Assembly: GCA_024404145.1 (NCBI GenBank)
Contig: JAKSQK010000006.1
Coordinates: 1-64,000, forward strand
Source of the DNA: Clostridia bacterium
Lineage (GTDB): Bacteria; Bacillota; Clostridia; Oscillospirales; Acutalibacteraceae
Reading direction: 5' to 3'
DNA length: 64,000 nucleotides
Shown: piece after piece, positions 43,200 through 54,100 of the stretch
How the letters are laid out: every line of letters starts with the position of its first letter
Position numbering within the stretch: position 1 is the stretch's first letter
The notes under the pieces: model-generated
Told to the model about the DNA's origin: nothing
What the model saw: the letters and a program-made list of their open reading frames with translations, nothing else
The model's database searches: none
Translations under genes and position numbers: made by a program

Positions 43200-43766
43200 A
43201 TGAATGTTCTCGAAGAAGCGATAATTTTTGCCACAAAGGCGCATGAAGGTCAAACAAGAAAAAGCGGCAAAACCCCGTATATTCTCCATCCGATGGAGGT
43301 TGCGAATATCATAGCAACCGTTACAGATGACCTTGAAACAATGGCGGCAGGTGTTCTTCACGATACGGTTGAAGACTGCGGTGTTGACCCCAAAGAAATA
43401 AGAGAAAAATTTGGGCCGAGGGTTGCGGCGCTCGTTCAAAGCGACAGCGAAGACCGTCTTTCGCCCAAGCCCCCCAGCGAAACATGGGTAGAGAGAAAAG
43501 AAGAGTCCCTTTTAATGCTCTCAAATACAAAGGATATAGAAGTTAAAAAAATGTGGCTCGGCGATAAACTTTCAAACATTCGCTCTTTTTATAGAATTTA
43601 TAAAGAAAAAGGCCCGAAAATGTGGGAAAATTTTCATCAGAAAGACCCCAAAATCCAGCATTGGTATTACAAAACGATAGCCGACTTGCTGTCCGACCTT
43701 TCTTATACCGATGCCTACAAGGAATATGTAATTCTTGTCGGAAAGGTGTTTGATAATCAAATATGA
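43200..43766 (+). CDS. HD-domain hydrolase, RelA/SpoT-type HD
   Basis: This 188-aa protein consists of an HD phosphohydrolase domain resembling the hydrolase half of SpoT or small alarmone hydrolases. It has FATKAHEGQTRKSGKTPYILHP with metal-binding His, AAGVLHDTVEDCG (the HD pair), and GDKLSNIRSFYR. No synthetase, TGS or ACT domain is present. It may degrade (p)ppGpp or a related nucleotide. The start at ATG 43200 has GAAGGA upstream, 2 bases after the anti-sigma stop, and the gene overlaps the MscS gene by 4 bases, so stress signalling and osmotic release are linked here. Confidence 0.88.
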   Translation: MNVLEEAIIFATKAHEGQTRKSGKTPYILHPMEVANIIATVTDDLETMAAGVLHDTVEDCGVDPKEIREKFGPRVAALVQSDSEDRLSPKPPSETWVERKEESLLMLSNTKDIEVKKMWLGDKLSNIRSFYRIYKEKGPKMWENFHQKDPKIQHWYYKTIADLLSDLSYTDAYKEYVILVGKVFDNQI

Positions 43767-44554
43767 AACGCTTTTTGTTAACGATGTCCTATGAAAAGGT
43801 AATAGTCAGCATAATTGTTTTGGCTGCTTTTTCGGTTTTGTTTGTTTTGCTCGGAAGTGTCCGCAAAAAAGCGGTCGGCAAAACAAAAAATATTAAAGAC
43901 CCGAAGAATGTCATCGTAAGAAAACTTGTTGCTTTTGCAAGAACGCTTATTGTTGTTTTTGCGCTCCTTGCGGTATCGCAGATTAACGGTATCAATTTGG
44001 GCTCGGTTATTGCCGGTCTCGGTCTTGCAAGTGCGCTTATCGGTCTTGCCCTTCAAGATTTGCTCAAAGATGTTATCATGGGATTTCATATCGTATCCGA
44101 TAAATTTTTCTCGGTAGGCGATGTGGTAGAATATTTGGGCAAAGAGGGCGTTGTTGTCGGTTTTTCGCTTTCGGCAACGAAAATAGAAATTTTGGACGAC
44201 AAATCGCTTATAACCGTTTCAAACCGCAACATATCCGAAATAGTTAAGGTTAACGACTGTTCGGTTTTCGATTTGCCCCTTTCTTATGACGAAGATGCCG
44301 AGAAAATACACGGTATTCTCAGCGAAACAGCGCTGAAAATAAAGGCAATTGACGGTATGAAAAACTGCTCCTTTGAGGGAACGCAGAATTTCGGAGAATC
44401 GGCGGTTATTTACCGATTTAAGTTTTACTGCAACCCGCAAAGGAAACCTGATTTAAGGCGAAAAGCAATTTTTGTCATTCAAAAGGAATTAGCAGCAAAA
44501 AATATTAAAATACCTTACAATCAAATTGATGTAAATATTAAGGAGGAAAATTAA
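43763..44554 (+). CDS. Small-conductance mechanosensitive channel, MscS family
   Basis: This 263-aa inner-membrane channel has transmembrane segments at about residues 13-30, 52-72 and 78-105. The last is the pore helix with a Gly/Ala pattern (GSVIAGLGLASALIGLALQDLLKD). The beta domain follows with FFSVGDVVEYLGKEGVV, and then the cytoplasmic alpha-beta part. It releases solutes upon hypo-osmotic stress. It sits between the HD hydrolase and STAS genes and abuts the latter with no gap. Confidence 0.92.
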   Translation: MKRFLLTMSYEKVIVSIIVLAAFSVLFVLLGSVRKKAVGKTKNIKDPKNVIVRKLVAFARTLIVVFALLAVSQINGINLGSVIAGLGLASALIGLALQDLLKDVIMGFHIVSDKFFSVGDVVEYLGKEGVVVGFSLSATKIEILDDKSLITVSNRNISEIVKVNDCSVFDLPLSYDEDAEKIHGILSETALKIKAIDGMKNCSFEGTQNFGESAVIYRFKFYCNPQRKPDLRRKAIFVIQKELAAKNIKIPYNQIDVNIKEEN

Positions 44555-44854
44555 ATGGAAATCAACAAAATTAAGGACGGAGAAAAACTTACGGTTGAAC
44601 TTTCGGGAAGACTTGATACCACAACTGCGCCCGACCTCGAAGCAGAGTTAAACGCCAATACCGAAGGTGTTAAAGAACTTGTGCTTGATTTCGAAAATCT
44701 TGCCTACATATCATCGGCAGGACTCAGAGTTTTGCTTTCCGCTCAAAAGAACGCAAACAAGAACGGCGCTTCAATGGTAATCAAAAATGTTTGCGATGAA
44801 ATAAACGAAGTTTTTGATATAACGGGATTTTCGGATATCTTAACTGTAGAGTAA
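44555..44854 (+). CDS. Anti-anti-sigma factor, STAS domain
   Basis: This 99-aa STAS protein, SpoIIAA/RsbV-like, has the phosphorylatable serine in NLAYISSAGLRVLLSAQ (Ser around residue 56). In its unphosphorylated form it binds the anti-sigma kinase and frees the sigma factor. Its likely partner is encoded at 42778-43197. A GGAGGA ribosome site overlaps the MscS gene end. Last gene of the operon; a terminator follows. Confidence 0.92.
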   Translation: MEINKIKDGEKLTVELSGRLDTTTAPDLEAELNANTEGVKELVLDFENLAYISSAGLRVLLSAQKNANKNGASMVIKNVCDEINEVFDITGFSDILTVE

Positions 44855-44885
44855 AATTTACTATAAGCCGTATTACTAAAAAACG

Positions 44886-44921
44886 AAAAAACTTCCGCCC
44901 TTTTCAGTACGGAAGTTTTTT
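44886..44921. terminator. Terminator after the STAS gene
   Basis: AAAAAACTTCCG and its complement CGGAAGTTTTTT flank a 12-nt loop, 31 bases after the stop codon. It works on both strands. Confidence 0.8.
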
Positions 44922-45001
44922 AATTATGAAATAACTTTTAAGGTATAACCTCAAAGCGATAAGAATATTATTTCTTATAAATACAAGTGGGGTTTTGCCT
45001 T

Positions 45002-45709
45002 TTGAAAGAAATAATAAAAAAACTTATTCCGCAGTTATTTTTTATATTTATTTTATGCCTTTCTTCCTTTTTGTCCTTTACAAAGGAGGCAATAAGCTCT
45101 TCGGCAGATGTTGAAAACCAAAGGGTTGTTATTGTAGATGCCGGTCATGGCGGGTTTGACGGCGGAGCCGTTGCTATGGACGGAACAAGCGAAAAGGATA
45201 TAAACCTTAAAATTGCAAAAAAACTTAAAAACAATTTGTTGCTTAACGGTATTAAGGTTATTATGACAAGGGAGTCCGATGAAGCGATAAACGATACGGG
45301 TGAGCATATTCATTCAAAAAAAGTGAGCGATATGCAAAACCGTCTTTTAGTTATGAGCGAAAATAAAGATGCCGTTTTCGTGAGCATTCATCTTAACAAG
45401 TTTACAACGAGCGCCGCAAGTGGAGCGCAGATTTTTTATTCGGATAATTTTCAAAAATCTGCGGTTCTTGCAAACAGTGTAAGAGAGTCGATAATTTCGC
45501 TTTTGCAGCCCGAAAACAAAAGAGTAATCAAAAAAGCAAACAGCAGTACATACCTTCTTTATAATGCAAAAACTCCCGCCATAATCGTTGAGTGCGGGTT
45601 TTTAAGCAACAAAAACGATTTGATAAATCTTAAAAGCGATGATTTTCAGTCAAAAATTGCCTTTTCAATATCGGAAGGAATAATAAATTTTTTCGGAAGT
45701 GATAAATAA
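45002..45709 (+). CDS. cwlD: N-acetylmuramoyl-L-alanine amidase, CwlD-like
   Basis: This ~235-aa exported amidase of family 3 starts with a signal or anchor (about residues 5-25). The catalytic zinc residues are in IVDAGHGGFDGGA, the Glu in TSEKDINLKIAKKL, and VFVSIHLNKF; the second Glu is in AIIVECGFLSNKND. CwlD makes muramic-delta-lactam in spore cortex, and its length (237 in Bacillus) matches. I prefer the TTG at 45002 since GTGGGG lies 9 bases upstream; a GTG at 44987 lacks a ribosome site. It overlaps radA by 1 base. Confidence 0.87.
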   Translation: MKEIIKKLIPQLFFIFILCLSSFLSFTKEAISSSADVENQRVVIVDAGHGGFDGGAVAMDGTSEKDINLKIAKKLKNNLLLNGIKVIMTRESDEAINDTGEHIHSKKVSDMQNRLLVMSENKDAVFVSIHLNKFTTSAASGAQIFYSDNFQKSAVLANSVRESIISLLQPENKRVIKKANSSTYLLYNAKTPAIIVECGFLSNKNDLINLKSDDFQSKIAFSISEGIINFFGSDK

Positions 45710-47076
45710 TGCCGTCGAAACAAAAAACCGTTTTCGTATGCAACGAATGCGGATATGAATCGCCGAAATGGATGGGACAATGCCCCTCTTGCAATGCTTG
45801 GAATACCCTTGAAGAGCATCTTTCGGTTTCAAAAAACCAAAACAAATCCTCTCAAAATGCAAATTTGGGCATAAAAGAGGCAAAATCTCTTTTTTCGATA
45901 ACCGCATCTGACGAGGAAAGGTTTGTTACCGATATTTCCGAATTTGACAGAGTGCTTGGCGGAGGAATAGTAAGGGGAAGCGTTGTTTTGCTTTCGGGCG
46001 ACCCCGGCATTGGAAAATCGACAATTCTTTTGCAGGTTTGCAAATCTTTCGAAGGCAAACTTAATATCCTTTATGTTTCGGGCGAAGAATCTCCGAGTCA
46101 GATAAAGCTCAGGGCTTTAAGACTCGGTGTTTCGGGAGAAAATGTTACGGTTGTTTCAAATACCGATACGCTCTCGGTATGCGAATTTATTAAATCGCAA
46201 AAGCCCGACCTTGTTATGATAGACTCCATTCAGACTATGCAGATAGAAGAAATTTCCTCCTCGGTCGGAAGTTTGGTACAGGTAAGAGAATCGACAAATA
46301 TGTTGCTTAGAACGGGAAAAGCGCTCAATATTCCGATTTTTATTGTCGGCCATGTCAATAAAGGCGGAGATATTGCAGGGCCTAAGGTGCTTGAACATAT
46401 AGTTGATACCGTTTTATATTTCGAGGGAGAGAGAAATCAGTCTTACAGAATTTTAAGGGCCATTAAAAACCGCTTCGGCTCTACAAACGAGATAGGTGTT
46501 TTCGAGATGACCGAAAAAGGGCTTCAAGCAGTAGAAAACCCCTCGGCAATGCTTCTTTCGGGCAGGGTTAACAATGTTTCAGGCGGTTGTATAACCTGCG
46601 TTATGGAGGGAACAAGACCTATACTTTCCGAAATTCAGGGGCTTGTTACGACAACCGGTTTCGGCAACCCGAGAAGAATGTCAAACGGTTATGATTTCAA
46701 CCGCCTTAATATGCTTTTGGCGGTTCTTGAAAAACGGCTCGGACTCTATTTTTCAAATCTTGATACATACTTAAATATCGTAGGCGGTCTTCATCTTGAT
46801 GAGCCGTCTGCCGATTTGGCGGTTTGTATGGCGCTTGTTTCCGGCCTCAGAGATATTCCGATAGAAGAAAACCTTATCGCATTCGGCGAAGTAGGACTTT
46901 CGGGAGAAATAAGAAATGTTCCGAGAATTCTTTCAAGAATAAATGAGGCAAAGTCCTTAGGGTTCACAAAATGCGTTTTGCCCAAAAGCTCTTATAAGGC
47001 GCTTAACAGCATTCCAAACGGCATAGAACTTATACCGGTTAAAAATCTTAAAGAAGCAGTAGAACTCATAAGATAA
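45709..47076 (+). CDS. radA: DNA repair protein RadA
   Basis: This 455-aa RecA-like helicase promotes branch migration in recombination. The N-terminal zinc finger is CNECGYESPKWMGQCPSC, Walker A is SGDPGIGKSTILLQ, the RadA-specific KNRFGS motif is present (about residue 256), and the C-terminal Lon-like domain has LHLDEPSADLAVCMALVSG. Length and order are complete. A terminator follows 5 bases after the stop codon. Confidence 0.95.
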   Translation: MPSKQKTVFVCNECGYESPKWMGQCPSCNAWNTLEEHLSVSKNQNKSSQNANLGIKEAKSLFSITASDEERFVTDISEFDRVLGGGIVRGSVVLLSGDPGIGKSTILLQVCKSFEGKLNILYVSGEESPSQIKLRALRLGVSGENVTVVSNTDTLSVCEFIKSQKPDLVMIDSIQTMQIEEISSSVGSLVQVRESTNMLLRTGKALNIPIFIVGHVNKGGDIAGPKVLEHIVDTVLYFEGERNQSYRILRAIKNRFGSTNEIGVFEMTEKGLQAVENPSAMLLSGRVNNVSGGCITCVMEGTRPILSEIQGLVTTTGFGNPRRMSNGYDFNRLNMLLAVLEKRLGLYFSNLDTYLNIVGGLHLDEPSADLAVCMALVSGLRDIPIEENLIAFGEVGLSGEIRNVPRILSRINEAKSLGFTKCVLPKSSYKALNSIPNGIELIPVKNLKEAVELIR

Positions 47077-47080
47077 CAGC

Positions 47081-47117
47081 ATCGCTCTGTCCATAAAACG
47101 GCAGAGCGATTTTTTTA
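47081..47117 (+). terminator. Terminator of radA
   Basis: ATCGCTCTG and its complement CAGAGCGAT enclose a 12-nt loop and are followed by TTTTTTTATTG. The ABC-F promoter starts in this T-tract. Confidence 0.8.
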
Positions 47118-47146
47118 TTGAATTATTTATATATAAGTATTATAAT
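47118..47146 (+). promoter_or_regulatory. Promoter of the ABC-F gene
   Basis: TTGAAT (47118-47123) and TATAAT (47141-47146) are spaced by 17 bases, 35 bases before the start codon. The short leader shows no attenuator, unlike drug-inducible ABC-F genes. Confidence 0.65.
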
Positions 47147-47181
47147 AAGATAAAATAGGGATATTATATTCGGAGATAAAG

Positions 47182-49080
47182 ATGTATTTTTGTATAAACG
47201 GCGGTAATGTTTCGTTCGGCGAAAAAACCGTTTTGGAGGATATTCGTTTTGAAATTCATACCGGAGAAAAAATTGCCGTTGTAGGAAGAAACGGCTCGGG
47301 AAAAACAACCCTGCTTAAAGCAATTTCCGGTGAATACGAAATAGAAAACGGCGATATTTCAAAGGATAAAGATTTAGAAATAGGCACCCTTTCGCAAATC
47401 GCTTTTGAAGATGATTCGGAAACTATGGGTAATGAACTTCTTAAAGCATTTTATAAGATAAATGCCATAAATGAGCGCCTTAGCGTTCTTCAAAAAGAGA
47501 TGGAAGCCGATTCATCGGAAAAAAAGGCGGAGGAGTTTGAAGAACTAACCGAAAGATACCGTTTATTAGGCGGATATTATTTTCAAAAAGACTATGAAAG
47601 TGTAATAAAAAATTTCGGTTTTACAAAAGAGGACAAAGCAAAAAAACTGAGCGAATTTTCGGGCGGACAGAGAACAAAAATCGCTTTTATGAAACTTCTG
47701 CTTTCAAAGCCCGACCTGCTTCTTTTAGACGAGCCGACCAACCATCTTGATATAAACGCCGCCGAATGGCTTGAAGAATATATAAGAAACTATCCGTATG
47801 CCGTTATAATCGTATCGCATGACCGAATGTTCCTCGATAAAACGGTAGATGTTGTATACGATATTGAGCATAAAAAAATCAAAAAATATCATGGCAACTA
47901 TTCAAAATTTACCGAAACAAAAAAAGAACTTTACTTAAAACAGCTTAAAGAATACGAAAAACAGCAAAAAGAAATTGAAAGACTAAACGATTTGGCAGAG
48001 CGGTTCAGATATAAGGCGACCAAGGCAAAAATGGTTCAGTCAAAATTAAAATATATCGAAAGAATGGATTTAGTTGAGCCGCCTGAGCGGTTCGACTTAA
48101 AGGCGTTTTATTCTGATTTAACGCCGAAGCAAGAAAGCGGAGGCGATGTTCTTTTTGTCAAGGACCTTGCCATCGGATATGACGAAGTTTTGTCAACGCT
48201 GAATTTCGAACTTAAAAAGAACTGTAAGGTCGGCATAATAGGTGCAAACGGGCTCGGAAAAAGTACATTTCTTAAAACACTAATGGGCTTAACTCCTGCG
48301 CTTTCGGGCGAATTTCGATTCGGAACAAATGTAATCAAAGGATATTTCGACCAGCAAATGGCGGAGCGCAAGAGCGAAAAAACCCTTTTTGAAGACTACC
48401 GTGAAGCATTTCCTTATCTTACCGATACCGAGATTCGTTCCGACCTCGGCGCATTTCTGTTTTCGGGCGATACCGTTTTCAAAAAACTCAGTGTTCTTTC
48501 GGGCGGAGAAAGAGTCCGCCTCGCATTATGTAAACTCTTCAAGAAAAAACCGAATTTTTTAATTCTTGATGAGCCGACAAATCATACCGATATAGTAGGC
48601 AAAGAAGCGCTTGGGAATATGCTAAAAGAATATACGGGAAGTCTTATTTGCGTTTCGCATGACCGATATTTCATAAAACAGGTTTGCGATTCCCTGCTGA
48701 TTTTTAACGATGACAAAACCGTTACATTCTACCCCCACGATTTTGAAAGCTATGAAAAATCGAAACAAAACGGATTTTCGGCAGAAAATACGATAGAAAA
48801 ATCTCAAAAGACTGAAAAGAAAGCTAAAAAAATAACACCGTTAAAGCAGTCTAACAAACTCAAAATCAAAATAGGCCACCTCGAAGAAAAAATCGCCTTA
48901 AAAGAGGAAGAAATTGACGGGCTCAAAGCGGAACTCGATTATCCCGAAAACAGTTCGGATTACTTAAAACTTGCCGAAATAGGAGAACTTATCGAAAATG
49001 CTCAAACGGAACTTGATATTCTGATGAGCGAATGGGAAAAGTTGACCTTAGAACTTGAAAACTTAAATTCTTTAATATAA
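47182..49080 (+). CDS. ABC-F family ATPase (Uup/YdiF-like)
   Basis: This 632-aa soluble protein has two ABC ATPase domains joined by a charged linker and no membrane segment. Walker A motifs are VGRNGSGKTTLL and IGANGLGKSTFL; signature motifs are FSGGQRTK and LSGGERVRL; Walker B regions are LLLLDEPTNHLD and FLILDEPTNHTD. The linker at about residues 240-290 is Lys- and Glu-rich. The C-terminal ~90 residues form a coiled coil (KIKIGHLEEKIALKEEEID), as in Uup, which binds DNA or ribosomes. ABC-F proteins act on the ribosome; housekeeping and antibiotic-protection types cannot be separated here. Confidence 0.92.
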   Translation: MYFCINGGNVSFGEKTVLEDIRFEIHTGEKIAVVGRNGSGKTTLLKAISGEYEIENGDISKDKDLEIGTLSQIAFEDDSETMGNELLKAFYKINAINERLSVLQKEMEADSSEKKAEEFEELTERYRLLGGYYFQKDYESVIKNFGFTKEDKAKKLSEFSGGQRTKIAFMKLLLSKPDLLLLDEPTNHLDINAAEWLEEYIRNYPYAVIIVSHDRMFLDKTVDVVYDIEHKKIKKYHGNYSKFTETKKELYLKQLKEYEKQQKEIERLNDLAERFRYKATKAKMVQSKLKYIERMDLVEPPERFDLKAFYSDLTPKQESGGDVLFVKDLAIGYDEVLSTLNFELKKNCKVGIIGANGLGKSTFLKTLMGLTPALSGEFRFGTNVIKGYFDQQMAERKSEKTLFEDYREAFPYLTDTEIRSDLGAFLFSGDTVFKKLSVLSGGERVRLALCKLFKKKPNFLILDEPTNHTDIVGKEALGNMLKEYTGSLICVSHDRYFIKQVCDSLLIFNDDKTVTFYPHDFESYEKSKQNGFSAENTIEKSQKTEKKAKKITPLKQSNKLKIKIGHLEEKIALKEEEIDGLKAELDYPENSSDYLKLAEIGELIENAQTELDILMSEWEKLTLELENLNSLI

Positions 49081-49108
49081 ATATTTGAAACGAATAGGAG
49101 TGAAAACA

Positions 49109-51160
49109 ATGAAGGCAGTGAAAAAAAGAGCAATATCCCTTATCCTCTCAGTGATACTTGCCGTTGTGTTTAACATGGCGAACATCGTCAGAGCCGAAGA
49201 AGAGTTTTGGTCGGCGGGAAGTATATCCGTTTCCTATGATTCGGAAAGTAAAATCTTAAAATTTTCGGGAAACGGCGATATGCCGGAACTTACTCCCGAC
49301 AGCGTATCATGGAAAGATAAGGATATAAACAGAGTGATTTTTGCCGATGGTGTAAAAAGCATCGGAAAGAATGCACTTTACGGCTGTGCGGTTGTCGGCA
49401 TTGTATATGTTGCGGATAGTGTAACATTTATAGATGACTCGGCATTTATCGGCAACGGGAAATTGATTTTCCTCGGAAGTTATAATGGTTACGGCTTGAC
49501 CTTTGCAAAAAAGAATGGCTACGATTTCAAGGCGCTTGGCGATATTTCGGCGGATAAACAGATAAATTCCCATGATTTAACCGCTATCACCTACGATTTG
49601 CTGGTTGACGATTATAAGGATTTAGATGTTTCCGACCTTAATACCGATGGATATTTTAATCTGCTCGATTTTGTAAAACTTAAATATAAATTGCTTGAAT
49701 TGGCGGTAACTCCCGAGCCGATTATGGCAAAAGCGCCCCCTACTTTATCGACAAACTGGGATTCTTCGGCAAAAAAGGTTAAATCAAATTCCGATAACGA
49801 AGCGCTTGAACTCAGAAATGCGGTAATAAACGCAAAAAACACCGCTGAAATTTACAATATTACGGGAACAAAATACTATGTTTCGCCTGACGGAAACGAC
49901 TCAAACAATGGAACTTCTCCCGAAAAAGCCGTTAAAACATTAAGCGCAAATGCAATATCGGGCTCAAATTTAAGAGCGGGTGATGCGGTGCTTTTCGAGC
50001 GAGGCGGATTATGGCGGTTATCTTCGCCACTTGCCTGTGCAAACGGAGTAACCTACGGAAGTTACGGAGTCGGAGAAAAGCCGACCTTTTTCGGTTCGCC
50101 GTATAACTATGCTTCAAAAGATTTTTGGACTCCGAGCAGAAAAAAATATGTTTGGAAAGCAACTATTTCCGATAACGATGTCGGTCAGGTTGTTTGTAAT
50201 CACGGCGCATTAGTCGGCAAAAAGCAATTCGGCGGAGTTGTTGCGGTTGAAAGCAACGGCGACTATTATTTCGACAGGTCGGGACATACATTATATTTCT
50301 ATCTTGACAGAGGAAATCCGGGTAATGTTTTCGGCGATATCGAAATCCCGACAACAAAGGACGGCATAGATGTTGACAGGGCCGAAAATGTTATCATAGA
50401 TAATATCCGCCTTAAATATGTCGGAAAACACGGTGTTGATTTATGCGACTGCAACGGCTCAAAAATAACAAACTGCGAAATGGGATTTATCGGCGGTTCT
50501 GTTCAGTCGGGAAATTTGAGATACGGAAACGCCATTCAGGTTTGGAACGGTGTTGACGGCCATCTCGTTGAAAACTGTTGGGTATATCAGATTTATGATG
50601 CTGCGCTTACCTTTCAGGGCGACAACAGTTACGAAGCGGGATTTTTGCGCAACAAGGCAAACAACGATTTATATAAAAACATAACTTACAGAAATAATCT
50701 TGTTGAATATTCGACCTATTCTTTTGAATTTTGGCATTCAAATACCGATATGGACGGAACGGAACACGATAATCTTACAACGGCAAGATTTCAGAATATA
50801 AATATATCCGATAATATAAGCCGATTTGCAGGTTACGGCTGGGGCAGACAGCGACCTGACCATATGGGAAATCATATTATGGTTTGGAGAAGGGCGCTTC
50901 CGAATTCAACAAATAATGTAATATCAAATAATATTTTTGATATGGCAGACAGCTATATGGTTTATTGGCAGTTTAAGGATAAAGATGCTAATAACAACGG
51001 CCAGTGGAATATAACAAACAACACCTATTTCCATGGCAGAAACCTTTATAATGAATGTATAAACTATCAGTATATGTCTTATGCAACGGGTATAACCGAT
51101 CTCAGAAACTGCGTTAACAGATTTGAAAAAACACCTAAATCCGTAACATGGGTAAACTGA
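49109..51160 (+). CDS. Secreted protein with BspA-type repeat, dockerin and right-handed beta-helix
   Basis: This ~683-aa exported protein has a signal peptide at residues 1-28 (LILSVILAVVF then VRAEE). A short BspA-like segment follows (about 60-140: GVKSIGKNALYGC). A dockerin lies at about 142-200 (DISADKQINSHDLTAI and DLNTDGYFNLLDFVKL, two Ca-loop repeats). The C-terminal ~430 residues resemble pectate-lyase-type beta-helix proteins, starting at TKYYVSPDGNDSNNGTSPEKA with parallel-strand repeats such as NVIIDNIRLKYVGKHGVDL. It may be a polysaccharide-acting enzyme or binding protein docked to a cohesin; cohesin proteins are encoded near 2 and 4 kb. Catalytic residues were not identified. 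AGGAGTG precedes the ATG at 49109. It follows the ABC-F gene by 28 bases. Confidence 0.82.
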   Translation: MKAVKKRAISLILSVILAVVFNMANIVRAEEEFWSAGSISVSYDSESKILKFSGNGDMPELTPDSVSWKDKDINRVIFADGVKSIGKNALYGCAVVGIVYVADSVTFIDDSAFIGNGKLIFLGSYNGYGLTFAKKNGYDFKALGDISADKQINSHDLTAITYDLLVDDYKDLDVSDLNTDGYFNLLDFVKLKYKLLELAVTPEPIMAKAPPTLSTNWDSSAKKVKSNSDNEALELRNAVINAKNTAEIYNITGTKYYVSPDGNDSNNGTSPEKAVKTLSANAISGSNLRAGDAVLFERGGLWRLSSPLACANGVTYGSYGVGEKPTFFGSPYNYASKDFWTPSRKKYVWKATISDNDVGQVVCNHGALVGKKQFGGVVAVESNGDYYFDRSGHTLYFYLDRGNPGNVFGDIEIPTTKDGIDVDRAENVIIDNIRLKYVGKHGVDLCDCNGSKITNCEMGFIGGSVQSGNLRYGNAIQVWNGVDGHLVENCWVYQIYDAALTFQGDNSYEAGFLRNKANNDLYKNITYRNNLVEYSTYSFEFWHSNTDMDGTEHDNLTTARFQNINISDNISRFAGYGWGRQRPDHMGNHIMVWRRALPNSTNNVISNNIFDMADSYMVYWQFKDKDANNNGQWNITNNTYFHGRNLYNECINYQYMSYATGITDLRNCVNRFEKTPKSVTWVN

Positions 51161-51182
51161 TAAAGAAGGGGGAGGAAAAGCT

Positions 51183-54100
51183 ATGAAAAAGAATAAGATT
51201 TTATCATTAGTCTTGGCGGTAGTTCTTATTTTTTCGGTAACGGCAGTTCCGACAAGAATAATTGCAGAACAACTAATAGACACTACCGATGCCGTTTTTA
51301 TCGGCAAATCGGGAACAACAAATAACAGAGTAGCAAACATTTTTTATCCCCTAACCGCAACAAAAGCAACCTTAAACGGCGCCGATTTTGACAGTAATAC
51401 ATACTTCAAATTGACCTTTAAGGCAAAAATGTTGAGCGGTTCAAGCCCTATTGTAGGGTATATAAAATACAACAAATATTCAGGAAGCGGCGGCGCAACC
51501 TATGCAATGCCCTCAAATGTTTATAACGGTAAAAACAAAACAAATCCCAATAGCAACTGTAAATACAGTTACGATGCCTCGACCGGTCTTTGCGAGGTAA
51601 TTTTCAAGCCGGTTATCGACTCGTATACAAAGCAGGGCCCCGGCGGAGTTTACGGTTGGCTGACGATAGGCAACAGCGAAAGAAAATTCCAAAACGCAAC
51701 CGGCGCAAAGGCAGAAGGAAGTTTAAGTCTTAACATAGATGAATATGATTTTGACAACTCCTTTATTATGACCGAGCCGAAACTTTATGCCTATAACGGC
51801 TCGGCAACATACGGCGATAATCTCATAAACGGTTTTGACAGTACACATATTGATTTTGCCGGAAGCTATCAAATGTGGTGGGACGAATACGGCAGACCTG
51901 ATACATTTGCAAATGCGAAAAAGAACTGTTGGCATATTGATACATCGGAATATCTTATAAATTCCATAAGAGTTCCCTCCGATTATTTTGATGCTTCATA
52001 TAATGCTCAAAACTTTGTAAAACACAGCGAAACCGATTATACAAGAGAGTACTATACGAACAGTTATTATAGCGGTGTAAACTTTATTAAACTTAAAAAC
52101 AGTAATGATATGGGCTTTGCGGTAGTCGATGATTTGAATAAAAAAATGATTATCATCGATGCAAACCGAGAGGGCTTTTCCGAAGGCACCCACGACAAAA
52201 GTGCCGCAAACCGTTGCGCTAACCTCGTTATTCCCGTAAACATTGACCAGTATAAACAAAGCGCAGGAAACTTCTGCGCCGACGGCAATGTATATCTTAA
52301 AGTTACTATGAAAGCAAGACGGTTAGAGGGCAGCGGCGCCCCGATACTCGGCAGAATTTACGGTAAGGATAAATACGATACCGGTGCTCACGGAACATAC
52401 TGCGACAATGTAGGAACCGACAGCAAAGAATCAAACTGTCCTTCTACTGCGGCGGCAAAATATAATGCTACGACCGGAGAGTATGTCGGATATGTAAGAA
52501 TGTACACCTGTTCGAGCGATCAGGAAACGGCTGCCGGTCATACCGAATATTTAACGATAGGTAACGCCGAGCATGAAATTGATAACGATATTTACGATAT
52601 AACATCTTTTAACAGTTCTTTTGCGATAACCGATATAAAGGTTGACCTTATAAATACCGATTCTCGCTCACCGAGAACGCTTTCTGCAACCGCAACACCT
52701 ATCGCTTCGGATATTACTCCGCCTCTTGTTGCCGAAAACATTGATACAACATCAACCCATTATTATCATGCTTTTTCGAGAATGTCAAATTCAGGTTACA
52801 GCGAAGAAGAAAATGCCGAAAAATACCTTAAATACGACTGTTTGGCTACTTCGCATAAGGTATGGAGTGTTGATGGCGCAACCGACCTTATTTGGTCGGA
52901 AAATGTATCGAAATGTATGGCGCAAAAGCAGACAAACGGCTCTTATTCGCATACTCTTTCGTATCATAGCGCAACCGATTCAACAATAGAATACTGGACC
53001 TGTAACAGTTGCGGCAATAAAAAATTCTCCGACTGCCGAGGAACTAACGAAATCGGCGACGATATTTCAAAAACCAATAAAATGATAACCGTAAACGGAG
53101 AAAGCAAAGACCCGAATTATGTTGCAATTCCTCTGAAAGTCAGAGGATATCTCGGAACGGCATATTTCAGATTTACCTGTAAAATGAAACTTAAAAATGC
53201 CGATTTTCCGAAGGTTTCCATATACCTTCCAAGGAGAGAGGGACAATTAGGCGGTGCCACAAAAGACAGCGATACCGAAATAATAACGCAAAGTTATGAT
53301 GAGCAAACACTTGTTTATTCGGCAATTATTTCAATTTGGCGCCCTCAACCCTGCGCTCAGCGAAACGACCATTTGCCGTTCTTCTATATTGAGCCGAACA
53401 ACGGAAACAATGCCCTTCTCGTTATCGGAAACAGTGAGCATATCGGTGGCGGATATGAAGCAAACAAAGCATCTTTTGCCATCGCCGACCCTGAACTTGT
53501 AAGGGTTAACGATTCTTCGCTTTCGTCTTCGGTTTATTCGGGAGCTCAAAATATAATCGCCCCAATAACCGATAAAACAACCGATTTTTCCAAGAATTAT
53601 TCTTTGGGCGATTATTCCGACAGCAGTTATTCAAGTTCAACTTCTCCCTTAACTGCGCCTACTAACACTTGGATAAAAATGGGCGATAATCTTTCCGTTT
53701 CCGACATACCCGAAAAATATTTTTCGGCGCCTATGGGACTTGACCTTGACTCTGCAAACGGAACAATATCTACCTTTGTAACCCTTAAAAACTCAAAAAA
53801 ATACCGTTTGAGTTTTAACAGTAAATATGTGTCGGCTGCCGAAGCCAAACCGTTTATCGAGTATATTGATTCTTTGGGAAGCAAAGAAAAGGTTTATCTT
53901 GATTATATAAGCAACCAAAACGATGTTTATAATACTATTTGCGATTTTACGGCTCCCGATTCTTTAAGACTTACAAAAAACGCAAGAATAGGAGTTGAAA
54001 TCAGTTCGGGCGTTAAAGGAATTTTGGCTAATTTTATGCTTAATGAATTAGGCGCATCGGACGAAACCGACAACCTCATTACAAACGGAACTTTCGGCGA

